Positions 1 through 6,512 of a DNA stretch of 9,624 nucleotides are shown here, piece after piece. The notes beneath the pieces are model-generated. The model was not told the DNA's origin, ran no database searches, and saw nothing but the letters and a program-made list of their open reading frames with translations. The stretch is taken from positions 1 to 9,624 of the forward strand of contig CANQKJ010000065.1 in NCBI GenBank assembly GCA_947624465.1. The letters run 5' to 3'. Numbering within the stretch: the first letter of the stretch is position 1; the number at the start of each line of letters is the position of its first letter. The stretch comes from an uncultured Oscillospiraceae bacterium (GTDB lineage Bacteria; Bacillota; Clostridia; Oscillospirales; Oscillospiraceae). Made by a program: the position numbers and the translations under genes.

Positions 1-831
1 GTCTCCGCGGCGGTCACCGACTACACCGGGGCCTACGCCCTGGGCTATTCCGGCAGCTTCGCCACCGAGGACTGCCCCACCACCGATCTGATCTACATCG
101 GCTTTCGCACCACCGGCGGCCCCTGCCGCGACCCGGCGGTGCGGCAGGCGGCGGCCCGGGCCCTGGACCGGGAGACGGCGGCGGCCGGCCTGCTGGCGGG
201 CCACGCCCTGGCCTCCGCCCTGCCTGTCTCCCCCCGGTCGGAGGAGTACAGCCCCTCCGCCGCGGAGCGGCTGGCCTATGACCCGGACGCCGCGGCCGCC
301 CTGCTGGACGGGGCGGGGTATGCCCTGAACGGAGAGGACGGCCTCCGCTACGCGGGGAGGAGCCCCCTGGCCCTCACCCTGCTGGTGAACAGCGACAGCG
401 AGGCCAAGCAGGGGCTGGCCGGCCTGCTGGCGGGGGAGCTGGAGGAGCTGGGGATCACCGTGACGGTGGACATCCTGCCCTGGGCGGAGTATCTGGCCGC
501 CCTGTCCGCCGGAAGGTTCGACCTCTATCTGGGGGAGACCGTCCTCACCGGGGACTTCGACCTGTCCGCCCTGCTGGCGGGTCCCCTCAACTACGGCGGG
601 TTCCAGAGCGCGGAGCTGTCCGCCCTGCTGGCGGCCCGGCGCGCCGCACGGGGAGAGGAGCGGCTGGCCGCCGCCTCCGCCCTGTGGGAGGGCTTCGTAG
701 AGGAGGTCCCCGTCGCCCCGGTGTGCTTCAAAAACCGCTCCCTGCTGGTCCGGTGGGGGATGGCGTCCAATCTGCATCCCACCCGCGCCGATCCCTTCAA
801 CCGCATCGAGGAGTGGACGGAACTCCCATAA
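1..831 (+). CDS. ABC transporter solute-binding protein, family 5 (peptide/nickel type), C-terminal part
   Basis: The reading frame is open from base 1 to the TAA at 829-831, giving 276 residues with no start inside the window. The full protein of this family is usually 500-600 residues, so roughly the C-terminal half is present. Family 5 signatures visible are DPAVRQAAARALDRE (about residues 44-58 of this fragment; the family has 'VRqAla.AiDr'), YDPDAAAALLDGAGY (about 93-107), and the stretch ending LEELGITVTVDILPW followed by FDLYLG, typical of lobe II of OppA/DppA-like proteins. Such proteins are lipid-anchored outside the membrane and deliver oligopeptides, nickel or similar ligands to an ABC permease. 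The ligand cannot be judged from this part, and no permease or ATPase gene follows; any partners would be upstream. Family assignment is secure, substrate is unknown. Confidence 0.85.
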   Translation, partial: VSAAVTDYTGAYALGYSGSFATEDCPTTDLIYIGFRTTGGPCRDPAVRQAAARALDRETAAAGLLAGHALASALPVSPRSEEYSPSAAERLAYDPDAAAALLDGAGYALNGEDGLRYAGRSPLALTLLVNSDSEAKQGLAGLLAGELEELGITVTVDILPWAEYLAALSAGRFDLYLGETVLTGDFDLSALLAGPLNYGGFQSAELSALLAARRAARGEERLAAASALWEGFVEEVPVAPVCFKNRSLLVRWGMASNLHPTRADPFNRIEEWTELP

Positions 832-854
832 AATGTACGCATCTTTGAGAGAAT

Positions 855-859
855 GGAGA
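855..859 (+). promoter_or_regulatory. Ribosome binding site that sets the purL start
   Basis: GGAGA at 855-859 sits 6 nt before ATG 866. The in-frame ATGs at 833 and 860 lack comparable signals: 833 begins one base after the preceding stop codon, and 860 overlaps the end of this site. The protein from 866 begins MSQVFRCYVEKRKGF, which matches where clostridial PurL proteins normally begin. Confidence 0.75.
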
Positions 860-865
860 ATGGTA

Positions 866-3800
866 ATGAGCCAGGTATTTCGCTGCTATGTGGAGAAACG
901 AAAGGGCTTCGACGTGGAGGCCCAGCGCCTGCTGCGGGAGCTGCGGGACCAGCTGGGCGTCCATACCCTGCTGGATGTCCGCCTGCTGAACCGCTATGAC
1001 GTGGAGGGCATCACTCGGGAGGTATACGAACAGGCCAAGACCACCGTGTTTTCCGAACCCCAGGTGGACGTGGTGTTCGACGAGGACTTCCCCGTGCCCC
1101 TGACGGCGGGCGCCCTGCTGGCGGTGGAGGCCCTGCCGGGCCAGTTCGACCAGCGCTCCGACTCCGCCGCCCAGTGTATCCAGCTGCTGGCCGGGGTGGA
1201 GAAGCCCCTGGTGGCCAACGCCCGGGTCTACCTGCTCCAGGGGGCGTTGGACGAGGGGCAGATGGCGAAGATCAGGGGCTATCTCATCAACCCGGTGGAG
1301 TGCCGGGAGGCCTCCCTGGAGAAGCCGGAGACCCTGGCCGTGGACCACCCCGCCCCGGCGGACGTGCCCGTCATCGAGGGGTTCACCGGGCTGGACGAGA
1401 GCGGCCTCGCCGCCCTGCTGGACAGCTACGGCCTGGCCATGGACCTTGGAGATTTAAAATTCCTCCAGGACTACTTCAAAAACGAGGAAAAGCGGGACCC
1501 CACCGTTACCGAGGTGCGGGTGGTGGACACCTACTGGTCCGACCACTGCCGCCACACCACCTTCTCCACCCATCTGGACGATATCCAAATCGACGACGGG
1601 GACGTGAAGGCCGCCTATGACCGCTACCTGGCCGCCAGGGCGGAGGTCTACGGGGAGGAGAGGGCCGCCAAGCGGCCCCGGACGCTGATGGACATCGCCA
1701 CCCTGGGCACGAAAGTGCTGAAAAAGCGGGGCCAGCTGCCCGAGCTGGACGAGAGCGAGGAGATCAACGCCTGCTCCATCCACGTCCCCGCGGAGGTCAA
1801 CGGCCAGGTCCAGGACTGGCTGCTCATGTTCAAGAACGAGACCCACAACCATCCCACCGAGATCGAACCCTTCGGCGGCGCGGCCACCTGCATCGGCGGC
1901 TGCATCCGGGACCCCCTGTCCGGCCGGGCCTATGTCCACCAGGCCATGCGGGTCACCGGCGCGGGCGACCCCACCGTGCCCATGAGCGCCACCATCGAGG
2001 GCAAGCTGCCCCAGCGCAAGCTGTGCCAGACGGCGGCGGCGGGCTACTCCTCCTACGGCAACCAGATCGGTCTGGCCACCGGCCATGTGGCCGAGGTCTA
2101 TCACGAGGGCTATATCGCCAAGCGGCTGGAGTGCGGCGCGGTGGTGGCCGCCGCTCCCGCCGGCCACGTCCGCCGGGAGCGCCCCGCGGCCGGGGACGTG
2201 GTCATCCTGCTGGGAGGCCGCACCGGCCGGGACGGCATCGGCGGCGCCACCGGCTCCTCCAAGAGCCACAACAAAAAGTCGCTGACCACCATGGCCAGCG
2301 AGGTGCAAAAGGGCAACGCCCCCGAGGAGCGCAAGCTCCAGCGGCTGTTCCGGGACGGGAACGTCACCCGGATGATCAAGCGCTGCAACGACTTCGGCGC
2401 CGGCGGCGTGTCGGTGGCCATCGGCGAGCTGGCCGACGGGCTGGAGATCGACCTGGACGCGGTGCGGAAGAAATATGAGGGCCTGGACGGCACCGAGCTC
2501 GCCATCTCCGAGTCCCAGGAGCGCATGGCCGTCGTCGTCGCCCCGGAGGACGAGGCGCGGTTCATCGCCGCCGCCACGGCGGAGAACCTGGAGGCATACC
2601 GGGTGGCGGTGGTCACCGAGAGCCCCCGGATGGTGATGACCTGGCGAGGCAGGAAGGTGGCCGACCTGAGTCGGGAATTCCTGAACACCAACGGCGCGGT
2701 GAAGCACGCCGCCGTCCGCGTGGAACAGAAGGACCGCGCCGCCCTGGGCCAGCCCCGGTTCCGCAGCCTGCGGGAGATGGCGGGCAGTTTGAAGACCGCC
2801 TCCCGCCGGGGCCTGGTGGAGCGGTTCGACGGCTCCATCGGCGCGGGGAGCGTCCTCATGCCCTTCGGCGGCCGGACCCAGACCACCCCGGCCCAGGCCA
2901 TGGCCGCCCTGCTGCCCGCCATGCCGGGGGAGGAGACGGACCAGGCCAGCGTGATGGCCTACGGTCTGGACCCGGACCGGATGACGGCGGACCCCTACGC
3001 CGGTGCCATGGACAGCGTAGTCACCTCCCTGACCAAGATCGTGGCCGCCGGCGCGGACTATAAGGACGCCTATCTGACCCTCCAGGAGTTCTTTGAGAAA
3101 CTGCGGGACGATCCCGCCCGCTGGGGCAAGCCCTTCGCCGCCCTGCTGGGGGCCCTGGAGGCCCAGCTGGACTACGGCTGCGCCGCCATCGGCGGCAAGG
3201 ACTCCATGTCCGGCTCCTTCCTGGACAGGGACGTGCCCCCCACGCTGATTTCCTTCGCCATCGCCCCTATCAAGGCGGCTGACGTTCTGTCCCCCGAGTT
3301 CAAGGAGGCGGGCCACCCGGTGTATGTCTTCGGCGGCGATGTGCCGGAGAACACCAATGCCGGGTGGGACGCTTTCCACGCGCTGGCCCAGGCCGGGAAA
3401 GTCAAGGCCGCATGGGCTGTGGAGGAGAGCGTCGCCGAGGCGGTGATGAAGATGTCCTTCGGCAACCGTGTCGGCTTCCGCTCCGAGGCGGAGCTGACGG
3501 ATGAGATGTGGCACATCCCCTTCTACGGGGCCATCGTGGCCGAGCTGACCGAGGATGTGGACTGCCCCTATGCCCGGCGGGTGGGCGTCACTACCACCGA
3601 GCCGGTGATCGACCTGGGCGGCGACTCCGCCCCCATCGACGAACTGTTATCGCTGAACGAGGGTGTGCTGGAGGACGTGTACCCCACCAGGGCCGGGACC
3701 TCCGAGCCGGTGGAGACCATCTCCTGGGACAGACGCTCCCCGGCGGTGTTCAGCGGGAAGATCGCCCGGCCGAGGGTGGTCATCCCCGTGTTCCCCGGCA

Positions 3801-4564
3801 CCAACTGCGAATACGACTCGGTCCGGGCCTGCCTGCGGGCGGGGATGGACGCCGAGACGGTGGTCATCCGCAACCTGACCCCGGAGGACCTGACCGCCTC
3901 CGCCGCCGATCTGGAGGCCGCCATCCAGCGCTCCCAGATCGTCTTCCTGCCCGGCGGCTTCTCCGGCGGCGACGAGCCCGACGGCTCCGCCAAGTTCATC
4001 GTGTCCTTCCTCCGCAACCCCCGCCTCACCGACGCGGTCCACGACCTGCTGAAGCGCCGGGACGGCCTGATGCTGGGCATCTGCAACGGGTTCCAGGCCC
4101 TGGTGAAGCTGGGGCTGGTGCCCTACGGCGAGATCAGGCCGGCGGAGGAGAACGGCCCCACCCTGACCTACAACCTGATCGGCCGGCACCAGAGCCGGTA
4201 CGTCACCACCCGGGTGGCGTCGGTCCAGTCCCCCTGGATGCTCAAGTCCCATGTGGGCGACCTCCACGCCATCCCCGTGTCCCACGGCGAGGGCCGCTTC
4301 GCGGCCTCCCCGGAGCTGGTGAAGCGGCTCATCGCGGGCGGCCAGGTAGCCACCCAGTACGTGGATGGGAACGGCGTGCCCTCCATGGACATCGCCGCCA
4401 ACCCCAACGGCTCGGTCATGGCCATCGAGGGCGTTTTCTCCCCCGACGGCCGGGTGTTCGGCAAGATGGGCCACACCGAGCGGGCGGGGCGGTGTATCGC
4501 CAAAAATGTCCCCGGCAACAAGCTCCAGCCCATCTTTGAGAGCGGGGCGCTGTACTTCCGCTGA
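866..4564 (+). CDS. purL: Phosphoribosylformylglycinamidine synthase, single-chain PurL
   Basis: This enzyme (FGAM synthase, EC 6.3.5.3) converts FGAR, glutamine and ATP to FGAM in step 4 of cytosolic de novo purine synthesis. The protein is 1232 residues, the large single-chain form that fuses PurS-, PurL- and PurQ-like parts. Domains in order: PurS-like N-terminus (about 1-140); linker with TYWSDHCRHTTF (222-233); first AIRS-type half with FKNETHNHPTEIEPFGG (from 322) and GGRTGRDGIGGATGSS (from 450); second AIRS-type half with GGKDSMSGSF (from 776); class I glutamine amidotransferase from about 970. In the amidotransferase, GICNGFQ carries the nucleophile Cys1073, and SHGEGRF carries His1140 and Glu1142, completing the triad. 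No frameshift or missing key residue was seen. An upstream start at 833 would add 11 residues but has no ribosome binding site. The gene lies 34 nt after the solute-binding protein gene, leaving no room for a purine riboswitch, so it is probably read from an upstream promoter or one inside that gene. Confidence 0.97.
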   Translation: MSQVFRCYVEKRKGFDVEAQRLLRELRDQLGVHTLLDVRLLNRYDVEGITREVYEQAKTTVFSEPQVDVVFDEDFPVPLTAGALLAVEALPGQFDQRSDSAAQCIQLLAGVEKPLVANARVYLLQGALDEGQMAKIRGYLINPVECREASLEKPETLAVDHPAPADVPVIEGFTGLDESGLAALLDSYGLAMDLGDLKFLQDYFKNEEKRDPTVTEVRVVDTYWSDHCRHTTFSTHLDDIQIDDGDVKAAYDRYLAARAEVYGEERAAKRPRTLMDIATLGTKVLKKRGQLPELDESEEINACSIHVPAEVNGQVQDWLLMFKNETHNHPTEIEPFGGAATCIGGCIRDPLSGRAYVHQAMRVTGAGDPTVPMSATIEGKLPQRKLCQTAAAGYSSYGNQIGLATGHVAEVYHEGYIAKRLECGAVVAAAPAGHVRRERPAAGDVVILLGGRTGRDGIGGATGSSKSHNKKSLTTMASEVQKGNAPEERKLQRLFRDGNVTRMIKRCNDFGAGGVSVAIGELADGLEIDLDAVRKKYEGLDGTELAISESQERMAVVVAPEDEARFIAAATAENLEAYRVAVVTESPRMVMTWRGRKVADLSREFLNTNGAVKHAAVRVEQKDRAALGQPRFRSLREMAGSLKTASRRGLVERFDGSIGAGSVLMPFGGRTQTTPAQAMAALLPAMPGEETDQASVMAYGLDPDRMTADPYAGAMDSVVTSLTKIVAAGADYKDAYLTLQEFFEKLRDDPARWGKPFAALLGALEAQLDYGCAAIGGKDSMSGSFLDRDVPPTLISFAIAPIKAADVLSPEFKEAGHPVYVFGGDVPENTNAGWDAFHALAQAGKVKAAWAVEESVAEAVMKMSFGNRVGFRSEAELTDEMWHIPFYGAIVAELTEDVDCPYARRVGVTTTEPVIDLGGDSAPIDELLSLNEGVLEDVYPTRAGTSEPVETISWDRRSPAVFSGKIARPRVVIPVFPGTNCEYDSVRACLRAGMDAETVVIRNLTPEDLTASAADLEAAIQRSQIVFLPGGFSGGDEPDGSAKFIVSFLRNPRLTDAVHDLLKRRDGLMLGICNGFQALVKLGLVPYGEIRPAEENGPTLTYNLIGRHQSRYVTTRVASVQSPWMLKSHVGDLHAIPVSHGEGRFAASPELVKRLIAGGQVATQYVDGNGVPSMDIAANPNGSVMAIEGVFSPDGRVFGKMGHTERAGRCIAKNVPGNKLQPIFESGALYFR

Positions 4565-4578
4565 TCTTTCGCCGTAAG

Positions 4579-4609
4579 AGAAGGACCGCTCCACCGGAGC
4601 GGTCCTTCT
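4579..4609. terminator. Hairpin terminator between convergent purL and yerC-like genes
   Basis: A perfect 14-bp inverted repeat (4579-4592 with 4596-4609, core GGACCGCTCC/GGAGCGGTCC) encloses a 3-nt loop. It starts 14 nt after the purL stop and lies 15 nt beyond the stop of the minus-strand gene. The T tracts are short and interrupted on both strands (TTCTTGATG on plus, TTCTCTTA on minus), so termination strength is uncertain. Its place between convergent genes suggests it serves both. Confidence 0.85.
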
Positions 4610-4624
4610 TGATGTGTTCTGGAT

Positions 4625-4924
4625 TCAGTTCTGCCCGTTCTCTTTCCTCCGCTCGATGGCTTCCCGGAAGCCGCCCTTCCCAAAGGAGAAGATGCGATTC
4701 ACCCGGCTGATGGTGGCGGAGCTGGCCCCGGTCTTTTCTAAAATTTCGGTGTATACCAGGCCCTCGTCCAGCAGCAGGGCCACGTCGAACCGCTGCTCCA
4801 TGGCCCGCAGCTCGCCCACGGTACAAAGATCGTCGAAAAAGGCCTGGCACTCCTCCATCGTCTTCAACTGCAGAATACTCTCATAGAGCGCAAGGCTGCG
4901 CTCCTTGTTCCCGGATCTGGGCAT
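4625..4924 (-). CDS. yerC: YerC/YecD-family TrpR-related DNA-binding protein
   Basis: The protein is 99 residues, the usual size for this family (B. subtilis YerC is about 100). The central part has FFDDLCTVGELRAMEQRF (30-46 region), then LLDEGLVYTEILEKTGAS and SATISRVNRIFSFG, the helix-turn-helix (about residues 57-77) shared with TrpR. The tail ERRKENGQN is charged. Known: the family is related in fold to the Trp repressor, is widespread in Firmicutes, and its effector and targets are poorly defined. The start is ATG at 4924-4922 on the minus strand, preceded by AGGAG (4935-4931) with a 6-nt spacer; open frame further upstream carries no support. It is transcribed divergently from the phosphoesterase gene and convergently to purL. 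Tryptophan sensing should not be assumed; no trp genes are present. Confidence 0.92.
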   Translation of the reverse strand: MPRSGNKERSLALYESILQLKTMEECQAFFDDLCTVGELRAMEQRFDVALLLDEGLVYTEILEKTGASSATISRVNRIFSFGKGGFREAIERRKENGQN

Positions 4925-4976
4925 GACGGTCTCCTCCCTGTCTCTGTATGATATGGGTATCTCTGGCAACATCCTT

Positions 4977-5005
4977 ATTTTAACACATATACTCGCAGTA
5001 GTAAA
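4977..5005 (-). promoter_or_regulatory. Sigma-A-type promoter for the yerC-like gene
   Basis: Read on the minus strand, TTTACT (5005-5000) is the -35 box and TAAAAT (4982-4977) the -10 box, separated by exactly 17 nt. The -10 matches TATAAT at 5 of 6 positions and the -35 matches TTGACA at 4 of 6. Transcription would start near 4970, giving a leader of about 45 nt before the start codon. The boxes lie in an A+T-rich island amid G+C-rich genes, which supports the call. Confidence 0.7.
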
Positions 5006-5036
5006 CTGTTTTTTTCTTCTCTTTCTACAAAAAATG

Positions 5037-5045
5037 TGATATACT
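5037..5045 (+). promoter_or_regulatory. Extended -10 promoter for the phosphoesterase gene
   Basis: TGATATACT is an extended -10 element (TGn followed by TATACT, 5 of 6 to TATAAT). No convincing -35 box lies 17 nt upstream (the sequence there is a pyrimidine-rich run), but an extended -10 can function without one. Transcription would start near 5052, leaving about 27 nt before the ATG, enough for the ribosome binding site at 5069-5074. Confidence 0.55.
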
Positions 5046-5078
5046 ATCTGCAATTCCAAAAAAGGGGGAGGGAGCGCC

Positions 5079-6206
5079 ATGGGACGGAAGGCCGCCGTCA
5101 TCCGGCCGGATATCGCGGCCGGCCGCCGGGTGCTGTGCGTCAGCGACATCCACGGCAATCTGCCCTTTTTGAAAGGGGTGCTGGCCAAGGCCCGCTTCTC
5201 CAAAGACGACGCGCTCATCCTCCTGGGCGACATTTTGGAGAAGGGGCGGGAGAGCCTTGACACCCTGCGGTATGTGATGGAGCTGTGCCGGGAATACACC
5301 GTCTACCCCCTCAGCGGAAACTGCGACCACATCGACCGCGCCTTTTTGGAGGGCCGCCCCGGCGTGGACGCCGATCTGGCCCCCGTGTTCCGCTTTTGGA
5401 GGGAGCGGGCCCTCGTCAACCAACTGGGGGCGGAGCTGGGCCGCCCGCCCGTGGAGCGGGAGGAGGAGTTGCCCGCCCTCCGGGCAGCCATCCGGGAGAA
5501 CTTCCCGGAGGAGACCGCCTTCCTCTGCTCACTGCCCCACATCCTGGAGGCGGGAAAGTATCTCTTCGTCCACGGGGGCGTCCCCCGGGAGGACCGGCTG
5601 GAGGAGCTGGACGCCTATCACTGCATGAAGAACGACGACTTTATGGGCCAGGGGCTGTCCTTCCGCAAGTGGGTGGTGGTGGGCCACTGGCCGGTGACCC
5701 TGTACGACCCCGCCATCCCCAACGCCCGGCCCCTCATCGACAGAGAGCGGCACATCGTGTCCATCGACGGGGGCTGCGCCCTCAATCTGGACGGCCAGCT
5801 CAACGCCCTCATCATCCCTGACATCGACGGGGACGACATGAGCTATACGGCCTACGACGGCCTCCCCGTGGTGGTGGCGGAGGACGCCCAGGCCCCCTCG
5901 GAGGACCCCGTCAACATCCGCTGGAGCGACAGCGCCGTGGAGGTGCTGCGGGAGGAGGGGGACTGCGCCTGGTGTCGGCATATCAGCTCAGGCCGGGAGC
6001 TGTGGATCTTAAAGGAATACCTCTACCCCCGCCGGGCCGACGGCCGCATCCACTGCGAGGACGCCACCGACTATCTGCTGCCCGTGTCCCCCGGAGACCG
6101 GCTGGCCCTGGTCCGGCGGAGCAGCCGGGGCTGCCTGATGAAAAAGGACGGGGCCACCGGGTGGTATCTGGGCCGGTTCCATGGGCCGGACGGAGACGCG
6201 GGGTGA
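5079..6206 (+). CDS. Metallophosphoesterase (PPP/ApaH/PrpE-like) with an extra C-terminal domain
   Basis: The 375-residue protein has the two-metal phosphoesterase motifs in order: SDIHGN with Asp23 and His25, LLGDILEKG with Asp51, SGNCD with Asn81, FVHGGVP with His165, and VVGHWPV with His203. These fit the calcineurin-like fold; the later segment SIDGGCALNLDGQLNALI (about 228-245) resembles the end of the catalytic domain in PrpE/ApaH-type enzymes. The usual GNHE motif is GNCD here, so the general-acid His is absent from its normal place, although His84 follows closely. Residues about 275-375 form a second region ending SPGDRLALVRRSSRG and GATGWYLGRFHG, which hints at a small beta-barrel (SH3-like) fold; that is inference. 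There is no signal peptide or membrane segment, so it should be cytosolic. The substrate (phosphoprotein, dinucleotide polyphosphate or other) cannot be told. The start has a strong GGGGGAGGGAG site just upstream. Confidence 0.88.
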   Translation: MGRKAAVIRPDIAAGRRVLCVSDIHGNLPFLKGVLAKARFSKDDALILLGDILEKGRESLDTLRYVMELCREYTVYPLSGNCDHIDRAFLEGRPGVDADLAPVFRFWRERALVNQLGAELGRPPVEREEELPALRAAIRENFPEETAFLCSLPHILEAGKYLFVHGGVPREDRLEELDAYHCMKNDDFMGQGLSFRKWVVVGHWPVTLYDPAIPNARPLIDRERHIVSIDGGCALNLDGQLNALIIPDIDGDDMSYTAYDGLPVVVAEDAQAPSEDPVNIRWSDSAVEVLREEGDCAWCRHISSGRELWILKEYLYPRRADGRIHCEDATDYLLPVSPGDRLALVRRSSRGCLMKKDGATGWYLGRFHGPDGDAG

Positions 6207-6216
6207 CAAATAACGT

Positions 6217-6243
6217 ATTTGACCGATAATTCTTCCGTCAAAT
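6217..6243. repeat. 7-bp inverted repeat downstream of the phosphoesterase gene
   Basis: ATTTGAC (6217-6223) and GTCAAAT (6237-6243) are perfect reverse complements separated by 13 nt. The pair starts 11 nt after the stop codon. It could be a weak transcription-ending hairpin, but there is no good T tract and the loop is large, so an operator-like site is equally possible. Confidence 0.5.
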
Positions 6244-6255
6244 TTCCTCCACCCA

Positions 6256-6273
6256 AAAATCGACAAAATCGAC
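6256..6273. repeat. Tandem duplication of the 9-mer AAAATCGAC
   Basis: AAAATCGAC occurs twice head to tail without a gap, at 6256-6264 and 6265-6273. Two copies could arise by slippage or could form a binding site for a protein that sits as a direct-repeat dimer. Nothing in the sequence decides between these. Confidence 0.6.
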
Positions 6274-6449
6274 CTTTTCGGACGAAGAGGCAACGGCGGG
6301 AAGGCCCGGTTTTCAACAACTTCCACCGAAACTTCCACAACCTTTTTGAAAAAACGCGGTGGACATAATATCTGTCAAGAGGAAATTTACCGTCTTTTCC
6401 CACAAAAATGACAAACAGTGACAAAATGCGGCCTCCGGCCCCGCCGGCC

Positions 6450-6478
6450 TTGTAACCCGCAGGGTTTTGTGGTATTAT
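6450..6478 (+). promoter_or_regulatory. Sigma-A-type promoter for the miaB-mreD-PBP2 operon
   Basis: TTGTAA (6450-6455, 4 of 6 to TTGACA) and TATTAT (6473-6478, 5 of 6 to TATAAT) are spaced by exactly 17 nt, and TG lies one base before the -10, making it extended as well. Transcription would begin near 6485. The spacer contains a small hairpin, AACCC/GGGTT (6454-6458 with 6462-6466). This is the best-matched promoter in the window. Confidence 0.75.
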
Positions 6479-6499
6479 GTTGACCTGACACCGATATAT

Positions 6500-6504
6500 G
6501 GAGG
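6500..6504 (+). promoter_or_regulatory. Ribosome binding site that points to a TTG start for miaB
   Basis: GGAGG at 6500-6504 is 8 nt before TTG 6513. The in-frame ATG at 6498 overlaps this site and has no purine-rich site of its own; with a transcript start near 6485 it would also have a leader of only about 13 nt. The TTG is therefore the likelier start. Confidence 0.6.
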
Positions 6505-6512
6505 GAGTCCCC

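Larger units (their letters stand above)
6207..6449. other. A+T-rich intergenic region with several short repeats
   Basis: This stretch holds no convincing gene; the minus-strand frames crossing it lack family resemblance and a start signal. It is richer in A+T than its surroundings and contains an inverted repeat (6217-6243), a tandem 9-mer (6256-6273), AACTTCCAC twice (6318-6326, 6330-6338), a cluster of motifs loosely like DnaA boxes (6310-6404), and TGACAAA twice 10 nt apart (6409-6425). No strong terminator for the phosphoesterase gene is seen. Function is unknown; it could hold operators, a small RNA or protein-binding sites. Confidence 0.6.

Noticed and set aside
1454..3514. A 686-residue open frame antisense to purL
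   Set aside because: It lies wholly opposite a gene with clear PurL motifs, has a biased composition rich in Gly, His, Val and Leu, and shows no family motif. Long antisense frames are expected in G+C-rich genes.
3508..4539. A 343-residue plus-strand frame overlapping the end of purL
   Set aside because: It is rich in Arg, Gly and Pro as out-of-frame reading of G+C-rich DNA gives, and purL needs this DNA for its amidotransferase domain.
6297..6313. CGGG/CCCG stem followed by TTTT as a possible terminator of the phosphoesterase gene
   Set aside because: The stem is only 4 bp and lies about 90 nt past the stop codon; too weak to call.
6362..6376. GACA-N7-TGTC dyad and a TTGACA on the minus strand at about 6373-6378
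   Set aside because: No -10 box lies at the right distance from the TTGACA, and 4-bp arms are expected by chance, so no promoter or operator is called.
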